A stretch of 64,000 bases of DNA from Owenia fusiformis (lineage: Eukaryota > Annelida > Polychaeta > Sabellida > Oweniidae), in assembly GCA_903813345.2 (NCBI GenBank), contig CAIIXF020000003.1, positions 3,316,109-3,380,108 of the forward strand. Direction: 5' to 3'. Position 1 is the stretch's first letter. Every line of letters starts with the position of its first letter. Shown one piece after another: positions 11,801 through 23,700 of this stretch. The translations under genes and the position numbers were made by a program. Below the pieces are notes generated by a model, which was given only the letters and a program-made list of their open reading frames with translations, did no database searches and was not told where the DNA came from.

Positions 11801-13011
11801 AAATCTAAATATTTAGAGCATGCAATGCCATATCTAATAAGCTAGGCTACGTACACCCCATATGATAGAGCTAGGCACAAAAGCTATCGAACACTCCACT
11901 CCCTTCAGTCGTTCGGGGTACATAAAACATTTGTACCTAGCCCTGCATGGTGTAATCGTCGATATAACACCTGCTCTTCAGTCTATATTTCTTAAATATA
12001 GCCTTACTTTGAAGAAATCTCTGAGTAATAGCGAATTTCTACTCTAGAAACAATACAATGATTGTTATCTACTTCAATATAAATGAATAAACACAAGGAG
12101 CACACACGTCTCAAACTCGTGGTTACAGCACCTAATTGCCTAGTTTGAACGTGCTGGCGCTCAAGCCCTCTCGGCCATATAGACATACTTTGAATGGATC
12201 AGGAAATTATTGTGTAATCCTACATTAGGCATTACATCCTACATTAGGCCTGAATCAGAAAAATGATACAATATTTGCAATCCACTCTAAATTGCCTTTC
12301 ATTTGAGTATAATAAAGCTACACTTCAGAAAGATCTCAAAATTAATGAAAATTTCTTTTTCCCCACCCCCTCCCTCCTATACTCAGCCCGGGGGGGGGGG
12401 GCAGGGTGAAAAACATAGAATATATGTGGAAAAGATAGATGCTGTGAATATACTACCAAAATTTTAAAAAAAATATTCAGTACTTTGGTTTGAAAAGAAA
12501 GACTTAATATTTTCGCGAAATAGTCCCGGCATTTTTAAAGTGGTGGCCATCTTGATAACAGACGAATGGGTGGAGGACTTCACTCTATGTCTGGGATAAC
12601 AACCAATTAAAAGCAATTTGCCTTTGCCTACAAATGCATTAGTTTGTGAAATATTGATCTTAAAACTTGGATTTTCTAAGATTATCGATATAAATCTGCA
12701 AAAAAACAATTATTAGAAAAAATGATGACTCAGCACTTTTTAAGACATTATAATTTTATGCATTTGTCGAGTTTTGAAGAGGTCTGTGTTAAATAAGTGC
12801 TTAATAACCTCACAATATATTTTTCAGTGAGATAAATTAGAATAATTGAAAAATAAAGTAAAAAATTTGCTGAGTCAGCAGAAAAAAATGCTCAACCTAC
12901 AAAATTTTGCAGATTGTTTAATTTACTTAAGAATGTCAAGTACTATCAGAATATGCAAAGAAAAAAACTTTATACCCTAAAACGACCCCTTCCTTCTTGG
13001 CCACCGGACTA
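8851..13011. mobile_element. 4.2-kb DNA element with long inverted repeats, TAA target duplication
   Basis: The left end (TAGTCCGGTTGCCAA, 8851) and right end (TTGGCCACCGGACTA, 13011) are inverted repeats. Similarity continues inward through GGTCGTTTTA-GGTATAAAG, the segment before a poly-T, and the block around 9210-9300 versus 12240-12340. TAA flanks both ends (8848-8850 and 13012-13014), a three-base TWA duplication typical of PIF/Harbinger. The right arm is longer, with extra sequence at about 12420-12720. Inside the left part, segments carrying 'TTCAAAATGGC' recur at about 9310 and 9450. The interior (9560-12230) shows no recognisable transposase, so the element looks non-autonomous or decayed. 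Confidence 0.65.
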
Positions 13012-14766
13012 TAAACGGACATTTAATTTGTAAGGTTCTAAAGGGTTTTCTGCAAGAGCCACATGGCCCAAGTCCATAAACAACCGAGAACATAAAACCC
13101 AGTACCTCTAAGTCTAATAAGAGTTGGCACGACCATAAAATCAGGAGTATTTACTTGCTAGCGGTTAACAAAATACAGAGGAGAATCGAAATTGAATTTT
13201 GTTACTTATATGATATAGGAATATGACACATCAAAACTTATACGACTCGCTTTACCACGGAGGGGTGTTTGGTGGCGACCTCGTTACAAGAACTCGCCGG
13301 ACCCCCGTCAGAACAGAAGTGCCGGTAACTATAGCAACCATTTCATGAACGTTACATGTACATTTTGTATTTTAGACCCGAGAACCTGTCGTTGCTAGTA
13401 CTCGTACTTGTAAAACCTTTGTAATGTTCTGATTTTGTTTCTTAGAGTTTTCTTTGGGACCCGACTTTGTTGATTGTACTGTGTCTCATTGTAAATTTTC
13501 TTTAATAGGTTCGTTCAGTGTATTTGTTATCAGATTCAATGTACATAGATTGCATTTTAGGATTTATTTTGCACGAGAGTTCACAATTCATAATTCATAT
13601 TGCATTTAATTTGCATTGTTTATCTTATAACGCTTGCATATCAATAGTGTATTTTTGTTATGGCAACGCCTTTACGTACTAGTATCCATGGCAACACATG
13701 TTTTGACGTAAGCTACGCTTGATATTGACTAGGTAATGCACAAGATCGTATGTTCTCCATGTGGGTGTGATTAAAGGGGTCAGATGCTAACTCTTCCTCT
13801 AAAATACCCCAACATTAATTCTCAATATTAAAATGCCTGCAATTTTCACCAGAATTAACACAATTACGTACTAGTATCTATGGCAACACAATTTTTTGAC
13901 GTAAGAATTAACACAATAACTTATTTCCATTAATAATATTAAAGTATAAACATTATTTTTTGTTAAATCCAAGGTAAAACGTATGACAAATGCAATTTGA
14001 AAAAGTCGGCCACTTCAACGAAATATAATTATAGACTATTCTGATTTTCTTTCAGGTAAGGAGTGAGCGGTTGAGCTCTTTTAATTCTTAAGTTGGCCAA
14101 TTTAAAATGAAATTTGACGTCAATAATTTGTGCTTGACGTCACTGATCTTAACTGGATTGCCCAATTTGGCTACTCTTCATAAAATATTTGCTAATAATG
14201 TCAGTATTTATCTAGAATCAATTACCTGCCCATCCTCCTCTATTTACAATTTCATCCCCATTAATCTACCTACTGTTATTTTCTTGAAGGATTAGAGAAT
14301 AAGAAAACAACAGTGGCGATTATAGTTTTTTCTTGGACAGAGTATATTAACGAACATTGCATCAGAGGAAGAGGAGGGTAAACCCCATGATTCAATTGAT
14401 GACATACGATTTCCTCCTTCGCGCACCTCCTTTCCCGGAAGTACATATTTGTTTACAAAATGGCGACGTTCATATTCTGACCTAGTTTTAAACCAATCAA
14501 CGATCGACTCGCTAAACCAATCAGCGACGATGTCATCTCAATACAGATTTACATTATAAGCGTATGTCATCTTTGAACCCTGTGGTTTCTCCCCCTCTTC
14601 ATCAGAGGTGAAGTAAATCATTATCAAATTGGAATCCAATACGATCGTTGATACAATATACTATATCTACTAATCTAGTAATACATTTGACGATTATATC
14701 ACATGCTAAATGAAAAACATTCTGTTTGTAAAGATGAAGCAGTTGATGGATATGTCATCCCATTCC
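13012..14766. other. AT-rich gap without recognised genes
   Basis: No exon or element could be supported. A short motif pair (CGTACTAGTATC-ATGGCAACAC ... TTGACGTAAG) occurs at about 13674 and 13866, which suggests a small duplication or paired ends of a decayed repeat. Confidence 0.4.
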
Positions 14767-14771
14767 ATTTT

Positions 14772-15612
14772 CACGCCCGGTGATCGTGAAAATGGGACGG
14801 AGGGGGGGGGGGGGAGCAGGCAATTTCTGCAAGAAAATTCAACAAATCTGAGAGATTTATTTTTTCAAGAAAAAGTTTACTATTAAATTGCTGAATTGAT
14901 AGGCGCACGGTATGGTAAAATATGTTAGGTCTTCTGGGATTTTTTCTGAAACGATAGGCATCTAAGATATGAGATCTATTAAAAAAGGCGCGAGGCAACC
15001 AACAGACACAAATCAACGTTTTAGCTATAAATCAAGCAACAATGGTCTACACGACCTGTATTAAATACTTGTAAGTGACGATATCATAACTAAATTAATG
15101 CCATTGCTGAATTTATAAAATAGGTTTCAATACGTAAAATAAAAAATAATCGAAAATAATTATGGGACGGAGGGGGGAGCAATATGTATCATGTCTTAAT
15201 ACATATTGCTCCCCCCCCTCCATCCCAAAATTATTTTCGATTATTTTTTATTTCACCTATGGAAACTTATTTTACAAAGTCAGCAATAACATTAATTTTG
15301 TGACGATAATGTCACTTACAAGTATTTATTACAGGTCATGTACTCCATTGTTGCCTCATTTATAGCAACAACATTGACTTTTGCACGTTGGTGCGTTGCG
15401 CCTTTTTTAATAGATCTTATACCCTAAAAGAGTATCGGTTGAAAAAAAATCCTAGAATACCTAACATATTTTACAATACCGTGAGCCTATTTATTTAGCA
15501 ATTCAATAGTAAACTTCTTCTTTAAAAAATAAATCTTCCGGATTTGTTGAAATTTCTAGCAGAAATTGCCTGCTCCCCCCCCTCCGTCCCAATTCTACGA
15601 TCACCGGGCGTG
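14772..15612. mobile_element. 841-bp fold-back element (giant palindrome) with 5-bp target duplication
   Basis: Two arms of about 415 bp are near-complete inverse complements around a centre at about 15180-15205 (GCAATATGTAT..ATACATATTGC). The ends are CACGCCCGGTGATCG and its complement. ATTTT flanks both sides (14767-14771 and 15613-15617). Arms carry G/C homopolymers (about 14801-14815 and 15211-15218, 15575-15584). No coding capacity: apparent frames are shadows. A MITE or fold-back transposon; the superfamily cannot be set from the ends alone. Confidence 0.9.
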
Positions 15613-15785
15613 ATTTTGTAATGCCTGAAAACTTTTCAAAAATGAAGATAAATTACATAAAATCCTTTTGGAAATAAAAATCTTCGAAAATACATGCAAA
15701 AACAGTAAAAAATCTCGTAAGGCCGTCGATGTCAAGTTATTTTTCATAATTAAATCTGGTGATTCAGACTGCTCGACACTTAGTT

Positions 15786-16613
15786 TCACTAGACTTCACT
15801 AAACTTTACTGCACTACACTACCCTGCACTACCTCACACTGTTCTACACTGCACTACATCATACTACACTGCACTATACTACACTGAACTACCTTACACT
15901 GTACTACAATACACTACACTGCACTATACTACACTGAACTACCTTACACTGAACTAAACTGCACTACATCACACTACACTGCACTATACTACACTGCACT
16001 ACCGTACACTGTACTAAACTGCACTACATGACACTACACTGCACTATACTACACTGAACTACCTTACACTGTACTACAATGCACTACATTACACTACACT
16101 GTACTTTACTACACTGCACTACCTTACACTGTACTACAATGCACTACATTACACTAAACTGCACTATACTATACTGCACTATCTTACACTGTACTAAACT
16201 GCACTACATCACACTACACTGTACTCTACTACACTGCACTACCTTACACTGTACAACAATGCACTAAATCACACTACACTGCACTATACTACACTACACT
16301 ACCCTGTACTATCTTACACTGTACTAAACTGCACTACATCATACAACACTGCACTATACTACACTGAACCACCTTACACTGTACTACAATGCACTACATT
16401 ACACTACACTGCACTTTACTACACTGTACTACCTTACACTGTACTACAATGTACTAAATCACACTACACTGCACTATACTACACTGCACTACCTTACACT
16501 GTATAACAATACACTAAATCACACAACACTGCACTATACTACACTACCCTGCACTGCCTTACAGTGTACTACACTGCACTACATCACACTACACTGCACT
16601 ATACTACACTTAG
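15786..16613. repeat. Satellite of 'CACTA/CACTG' words with 60-bp higher-order unit
   Basis: Built from 5- and 10-base words (ACTACACTGC, ACTATACTAC, CTTACACTGT) organised into a 60-bp higher-order repeat that keeps register for about 14 periods, with local slips near 16290 and 16530. Frames within it are artefacts. Confidence 0.93.
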
Positions 16614-19600
16614 CTATAACTATAAACGCACTACGCCTGAGTACGCTATGATGATATACAATAAAGAGCTATATGGATATATCTAAGGTGATAAATAGCA
16701 GAACTGTTTACAATATGACAAATAAAATGAATTTTCCACCTGTTTCAAATCCATGTCAGTGACGTCACACGTTGATACATTTAGATTGTTCGAGAAAATA
16801 AACATGGAAATATGTAATTAATTAAATCACGATTCTCGCTGCTTGGTATCTTATATCTAACATTACGTAATTTTTTATCTTATATGATTACAAGTTCGTG
16901 TTGGAAAAAGAAAATATTTATGATCAAAGATCCTAACAACTTTATATATAACTTTAGGAAAAGTTCACTCGGTATTACACTGCTCTTCATAAGTTTGACA
17001 ATAGGGAGTCTTCATTCGATAGCATATTTTTAAAGCTTGCAATGTTTGGATCTTTATTTTGTCTTTTACAACAATAGTTCGAAATCTTTTTACTTGTTGA
17101 TTTTTAAATCGCAAAACATAATCAGACTTTAACACGCGATCCAGGATTGGGCTTCTTGTTGCGATACTTATGGAGGGGATGTATATTCAGATTTGGAGGT
17201 TATTTAAAACGAGTTCCTTTCAGTGTTCTACATTGATTTAACATGCAAAAATATAATATAGATGAACTGATATGTGTAGATCTTCTTAATCTGAAAAGTT
17301 TCGATGCCATACATTCACAAAATCTCCAAAGGATCTAAAGATCAAAAAGAGCCTAGTCGTTGACTGTAAACATAGGATAATATGGGGTGGAACAAAATCA
17401 AACGGAAATCAAGAATTCATCGAGAAAAACAAAATTCATATCTGTATCTATATCTGTGCGTTTTGAAATGTGAGCCGGGTTAAATGGATAAGAAGGGAAG
17501 CAGTGATGGATCCATCGACCTTATCTAACCCCATTCGATAAATGTTTCTCCATTTACTTTCCTGTATAGCTAGGTGCAATCATATATAGCTGGACCATTT
17601 GATGAATTCTCATTTCGATTTAGCAATCGTAAAATTGTTTGCAATGAGGTAAAGACTGAAAGAGGAATATTTTGTTTAAACCCTTAAAATCATCAAAACA
17701 TGCACACATCCCACAACATAATTATAATCCGACCTGTGTGATCCAACACATCTCTAGTCTGAATACGTGTCGCTTGTTATCCTCCCATTGACTCCCATGT
17801 TAAAAACCCCGTCATGTGACAGACTGACAGTGTACACCTGTCAATCTAAACACTTTGTATGGTATATACACACTTATATGTACGTTCATGTAAAAAACGT
17901 TCTCAAGGTAGTCAAAAATCACATGAAACTTCATAGATGTAAAAACTAAAGATGGACTATGATTCATAAATTCTTTTATACAAAATCAAGCTTGAAAAAT
18001 TAACCCTTACTTTTATGTAAAATGAGCCATTCCAGACATGTAGCGTCTAACAGTATTTTTAAAATGAAATGAATTCACTTGTAGGCGAGAATTCTGATAC
18101 TTACTCGAAAAAGGTCGTATCAAATTCCATAGATTATCATTTATGGAAATAACAGATTGTGTTAGTCTAATATATTAAAGGCATTATTTTAGAAAAAAGA
18201 TAGAAGTTGAGCCAAAGATAATAAACCAACCAGGGATTGAAATCATGTTAAGAAAATCTGTATTACATCTGCCTTTGTTTATGCCAAATCACTCCAGGGA
18301 AATTGAGATAACATTATATGCGTTTTGCCAAATATACACCCAATTCGAAAAGGTTGGCAACATTGGTCAAATTATGAAAGGCTGTTTATGATGAATTTGA
18401 ACTATTTTCCTTTGTTATGATTGGTCGAAAATCTGACATTGACGGTGCTCGTTAAACGTTAAACGTAATAGACTTTCACATGTAGGGATCGAAATACGGG
18501 GGTTGGAGTTGCCAAACATTTGGAAGGGAGTGTGTTACCATGGTATCAATAGTCAATGCAAGGTGTTAAAGTTACATTTTATATCTTATTTTTTAAATAA
18601 TGCTAAAAAATATAATGACATTGTAAGTTGAATAGTCAATATTAAGCCGGATTAATTGATTTTTAAATTTGAAATTTGAAACAGGCCTTGAAATCATCTC
18701 TAGATCTGTAATGCCAAATCGAGGAACGTTTGAAAATCCGTTCCCGGGAATTTACTACGGTTGGTTGGCCTCTGGTCTCTATATGCTGTTTCATATACAA
18801 GCATTGACTTTGCCAGAATCGGTGCAATCATAAGTTACGAAGGTACATTAACTTTTAGCATAAACAGCCGGTAGAATCAAGCATAGATTTATTTATAGAT
18901 CTCAAGTTAGTTTAAGGGCGATGCAAACCCAAACAAAAAATATGAATTTCCGTTTTGAATCTTTACGCATTGAAGTAGTTAAGTCTTCGAATTCATTTCT
19001 ACAAAACGGCGATTAAATACGTCAACATAAATCAGTTATATACGGAATATCATCTATTGTTTTCTAAATTTTCTTGCTTTTAAACATTATTATAATTTTC
19101 TTAAAAGGCCAGGTTATTTCATTGAGACCGGTTATTAGTGTAAGGGAATGAAACATAGTTATTCTTGTTACCAGGGGCAGAACTTACCTAACAGAATCTG
19201 TTCCAAGATACGATGTGTTGCTTCATTTTCTCATCATGTTAAAGTGCCCTATGATCTTTGGTTGAACACAGCTAGCTAGTTACCTTAGCTGGTTACCATG
19301 GTGAGCGTGTATATTATGCAAAATACGTAGAGTTCGGAAAGCTATACATGAAAACACTGCATAAACCCAACGCATTATGAAAGCTATACATTTGAATTAT
19401 ACACGCTGGATAAATGCTATGCACTTTAATGACCGGTGGTACTAGTTTGGGTTAGTTTTAGTTTTATAGCTGATCTTAATATTTGCATAAATTCAAATGA
19501 GTTATTATCAGTTTTTGTTTACAGTGAATTTATCAGGATGTCCATTAACTTTATAGTCTAATGATCTTGATTTACTCCCAAAGTTATTTTCATCCAAAAC

Positions 19601-20787
19601 AGGAAATATTTCCCCATTTAGACTATTTTTGATATTGCTTCATACAATATAAGAAAGAAGTTCATTTTCGACTAAATTCCTAAAAACGAATCTTCAATCG
19701 ATCAAACCACTACGTTGTAAACTTTTAATGACCTTAAAGATACTTTTTATTCATTCATTCATTAATATGTAACGACCGCCTGTTTGCATCCTTCGGCCAG
19801 GGAACAATCTTCCTGCCTTACACTCCCCTTCAAAAGATTGCCAATCTTTCCATTAGACAGCCTGTTAGAAGCCTATTCGTGTTGGGCATTTGACGTTTCT
19901 CCACAATCAAAGTAATAATCCTTTTTCAAATGGCCAATTGTAAACAGTTTTTGCGACGTTCCTACATTAAGAAGTTGGGTGTTTCCAAACTGTTTTAGGG
20001 GAGTGTATATGGTGTACTATCTGATATAAAACATCTGGATGTTGGTGCATCATGGTTAGAAAAATGGACTAGCAGCTACCTTGCATTTGCATTTTGAGAG
20101 ACTACCATCGAAATATTAGGTCCGGGTATTAGGTGTGTACTGCACTCAAAAGCATTGCACCATGGGTTATGCTCAATCATGGTATACTAATTTTACTTGT
20201 TTAACTTTAACAACTTCTGCCCTAAAACGTGTTGATGAACATTTTTTATTTACAGTGAACTTGTATGGGGTGTTCAATAAGAAATGGTGTTAATTTTTAG
20301 ATTATTATTATCGACACTTATGGGACACCCTGTACTGTATTGATATTGTGGAGTTTTCACTAATCCATGTGTTGTTTGTACAGGGGTACACATATGTTAT
20401 ACTGATAAAGTCTTGAGCAGTGTCTTTTCATAGACAGAGAGCAATGGTTAGATACGTGTATTTATATAACCGTAAGTTGGATCCCAGCAGACGCTCAATG
20501 CCTAACAATATTTAAATATAGAGATGTTTAGGCTAAACTTGATTTACTATTTGGGTTCGCAAATTATTCACTTGTCCAAACCAAGAAGGATTGGCAGCCA
20601 AGAATCCTTCCAATAATTTTACCTAAATGTTCATCTCCCGACTAATAACCTAGTTCTGGAGATGAACATTATGGTAATATAATTACCAGATTGTTCCATG
20701 CCAGTCAAAATAGATCATGAAAGAGGGCTGGGAGTTAATCTTCATTGAGCCCAAACCAATATCTAATGAAAACACTTAATCTTGCAG
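16614..20787. other. Long gap upstream of the first firm exon of the Arg-rich gene
   Basis: AT-rich unique-looking sequence. No exon with both splice borders and coding bias was found. Small features only: a hairpin around 20620-20665 (GTTCATCTCC..GGAGATGAAC) and a short 'GGGGTGTTC..GGGACACCC' pair at about 20262-20335 that could be a remnant of a small inverted-repeat element. Upstream exons or the promoter of the Arg-rich gene may be hidden here. Confidence 0.4.
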
Positions 20788-23700
20788 GCCCCAGTCATTC
20801 CTAGCCGAAGCAGAGGAGAACAGGGTCAATCCATTCTAAAGAACAGTACCTCACGCAGTGTCTATACAACAAAGAATTCCCCATACGTTGACTTCCTCCC
20901 TGAATACGACCAAGACATGTATGTGGTATCATCAGTACCGCGAGCAAGGCGCGAGGTCATTGACTATGGTAAGGAGATATAAATGATATCCTATGATTTA
21001 TGAGCAGGTTTACGTGGTATCATCAGTACCGCGAGCAAGGCGCGAGGTCATTGACTATGGTAAGGAGATATAAATGATATCCTATGATTTATGAGCAGGT
21101 TTACGTGGTATCATGAGTACCGTGAGCATTAAAGTACGAGGTCATTGACTATGGTAAGGGAATATAAATCATATCCAATGGTTTTCAGCAATTTTTATTC
21201 ACGAATGGATATCACACACGCATCTACTGTCCAAGAGAGAATAAAGTCACGAGTAAATCATAGAAAATAGTCTTGCTCAAAGACTGTATCCACCCCCCGT
21301 CACCTTCACTCTCTTTACCTGGCAATATACAGAGAGAGAGAAGGATAAGGGGGGGGGGGGAGTACAGGGTCTTTTAAGCAAGACTACATAGACAAATGAC
21401 AGCTTCTTTTGCGTTACGTAACAGCGATCCATTAATCATATCTGATACGGCGCAGTGTATCATGGTTTAAAGCCACATTCGATGTCTTAATGAAAATATT
21501 CATGGTATCCTAAACAGCCTGAACATGTCTTTCAACACATTCACACAGTAATGTTCGATTTTCATTCAAGATCAATAGATCATTATATTCACATGAATAT
21601 ACGTTAGTTTATGTATTTTATATATATAGCGTTGTTATCTAATTTAATTAGCTATACACTGATAACTCAAGCGGGACGATAAGCTAATTAGATTAGAACT
21701 ATTTCTGACACACATATGCCCATATATATCAAATATGCGTGGCTGTATAATTATTCGAAGCAATCCCTTTAATAAACATACTGATATGTTCCTAACAAAT
21801 TGGAGGTCTGAAAAACGATTTGAGATGTTGGATAAAATGCAACATACAGTATTTTCACTTGAGAAACGAATAGATATATAATCACTGCCATCTGTCTGTG
21901 TTATTCCACAGTATTTATATTAATTTTAAGATAATTAAAGAGATTATTTACAAGAAACATGAGTATAAAATATTCATACCTCAATTATACACTCTACATG
22001 TATATACAGGGTGACCCCAAAAAATGCAACCCTCAATTTCTTCAATATTTTTCTTAAATGGAGGTAAATTACTCTGAGATCCTACATTAGATTATCCTAC
22101 ATTAGATCCTACATTGAATGAAGTCCTTGTGTGCCAAATTTCAGAGCAATTAACCTCCATTTGAGAAAAATATTGAAGAAATGGAAGGTTGCATTTTTGG
22201 GTCACCCTGTAAAACACTATATATGAATAACACCATGTTCGAATCCCACGTGCTTCTGACACCATGTGATAATTCACATTACCCAATTCAACGTGTTTCT
22301 CAAATCTTCAGAGGCTGAATTAGATGACAGCATTTCGAAAATGAAACGCGCACAACGACTTGGTAATGCCACTTTGGACGACACAGATGCCCTTTACAAT
22401 AGATCTAGACGCAGCGATAGGGGTCTCCTGGACTCAATTACAGATAGTTTGGTAAGTTGCAAAGAAATCTATCTTATCATCAAAGTACTGATATGTCTCA
22501 CCAAACAAACTTTCACATTTTGTTAAAGTGTCTTGGAAGTTTTGGCACTTTGAGAACGATTTTGCTAAAGCACAGATAGTTGATTTAATGATCTAAAAGT
22601 CTTGCATCAGGTCATTATGTACCCCCACTAACACACACATCTTCTACACACGGTCCCATAATGACTGACACAGTGCTGCCATATTTCCATCAATAGATAT
22701 GTGACAGAGCGTATAATTTTTTTTTTATTCACTGCACTGATAACATGGGCGATCAGATATTTTAATTCTTGTTTATTACTGAACTGATGCAGATCATCGA
22801 TAATAATCATATTAGGTGCAAAAATATAAGACTAAGAAGAAGAATATATGATAGTGGGGAGGTAGTGACGATGCAAGACTATAAAGATCTAATGTCTTCT
22901 GTACCTTGTTAAGATGTACATTTTGATAATCAGTCTTTGAGAGCGATGTTATTGTAGGTCTGGTTTGATGTATTTTATATATCATGATCCCAGAATACGT
23001 TGTTGTCAAGTCTGAAAGTAGTCTCATATTTCTTGCTGTGTTTTCTGCTTTCATATTCAGCTTTTTAGGTTAAAATCATCTGATTTTAATTATGAATCTT
23101 CACTTCGAGAAATAGCTCCCAATCGCAGGAAATGTTGGTCCATTTATTACCCTAATAATTAGCTGCACTCTCTGTTTGTATAAATAGCAAAGGATGGAAA
23201 TGGAGAATGTAAAAATTGATTCTGAAATCAAAGATAAAGTTGGATTCAGGCGTTTCCTCCACCAGAAAAAGCGTCGAGAAGCAAAAGGAGAAGAACCTGC
23301 GAGGGTAAAACGTAAAGAGGTTAGGAATAGAGTGAAGGACAGTTCCCTTAGAGTTGATCCCCTAAAGGTTGCGCATCTTCAGATGAGGTATCTTGGTAAA
23401 AACGCTGGGTTTGATGATGTCCCAATGTCGATAAGAGCTGGCATAGAAACGCAAACCATGCGTAACAACTGGGTGCCAAAGGCGAGGGTCCCTTTTAAAG
23501 AAAGATCAAGTAACGATGATGTGTATGTACCCAAAGAAACACGCCCAAGGCGCGAGGATAAACAGTTGGATGCAATTGTCGATAGAGTTGCTCAACTTAG
23601 ACGCCAGCTGGATGATACAACCAGATGCAGCCGTAACTTCTTTGAAGACCTTGACGAAGATATAGAGGAAACAAGGCGTCCAAAGAGGCCTCTACCACCG

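Noticed and set aside
14560-14640. Possible hammerhead ribozyme core (CTGATGA..GAAA on the minus strand)
   Set aside because: The intervening bases cannot form stem II and no closing stems were found.
15786-16613. 62-codon frame in the CACTA-type array
   Set aside because: Tandem-repeat artefact with no start context or splice sites.
22240-22260. GTTCGAATCCC resembling a tRNA B box
   Set aside because: No A box or cloverleaf could be built upstream, so not called as a tRNA or SINE.
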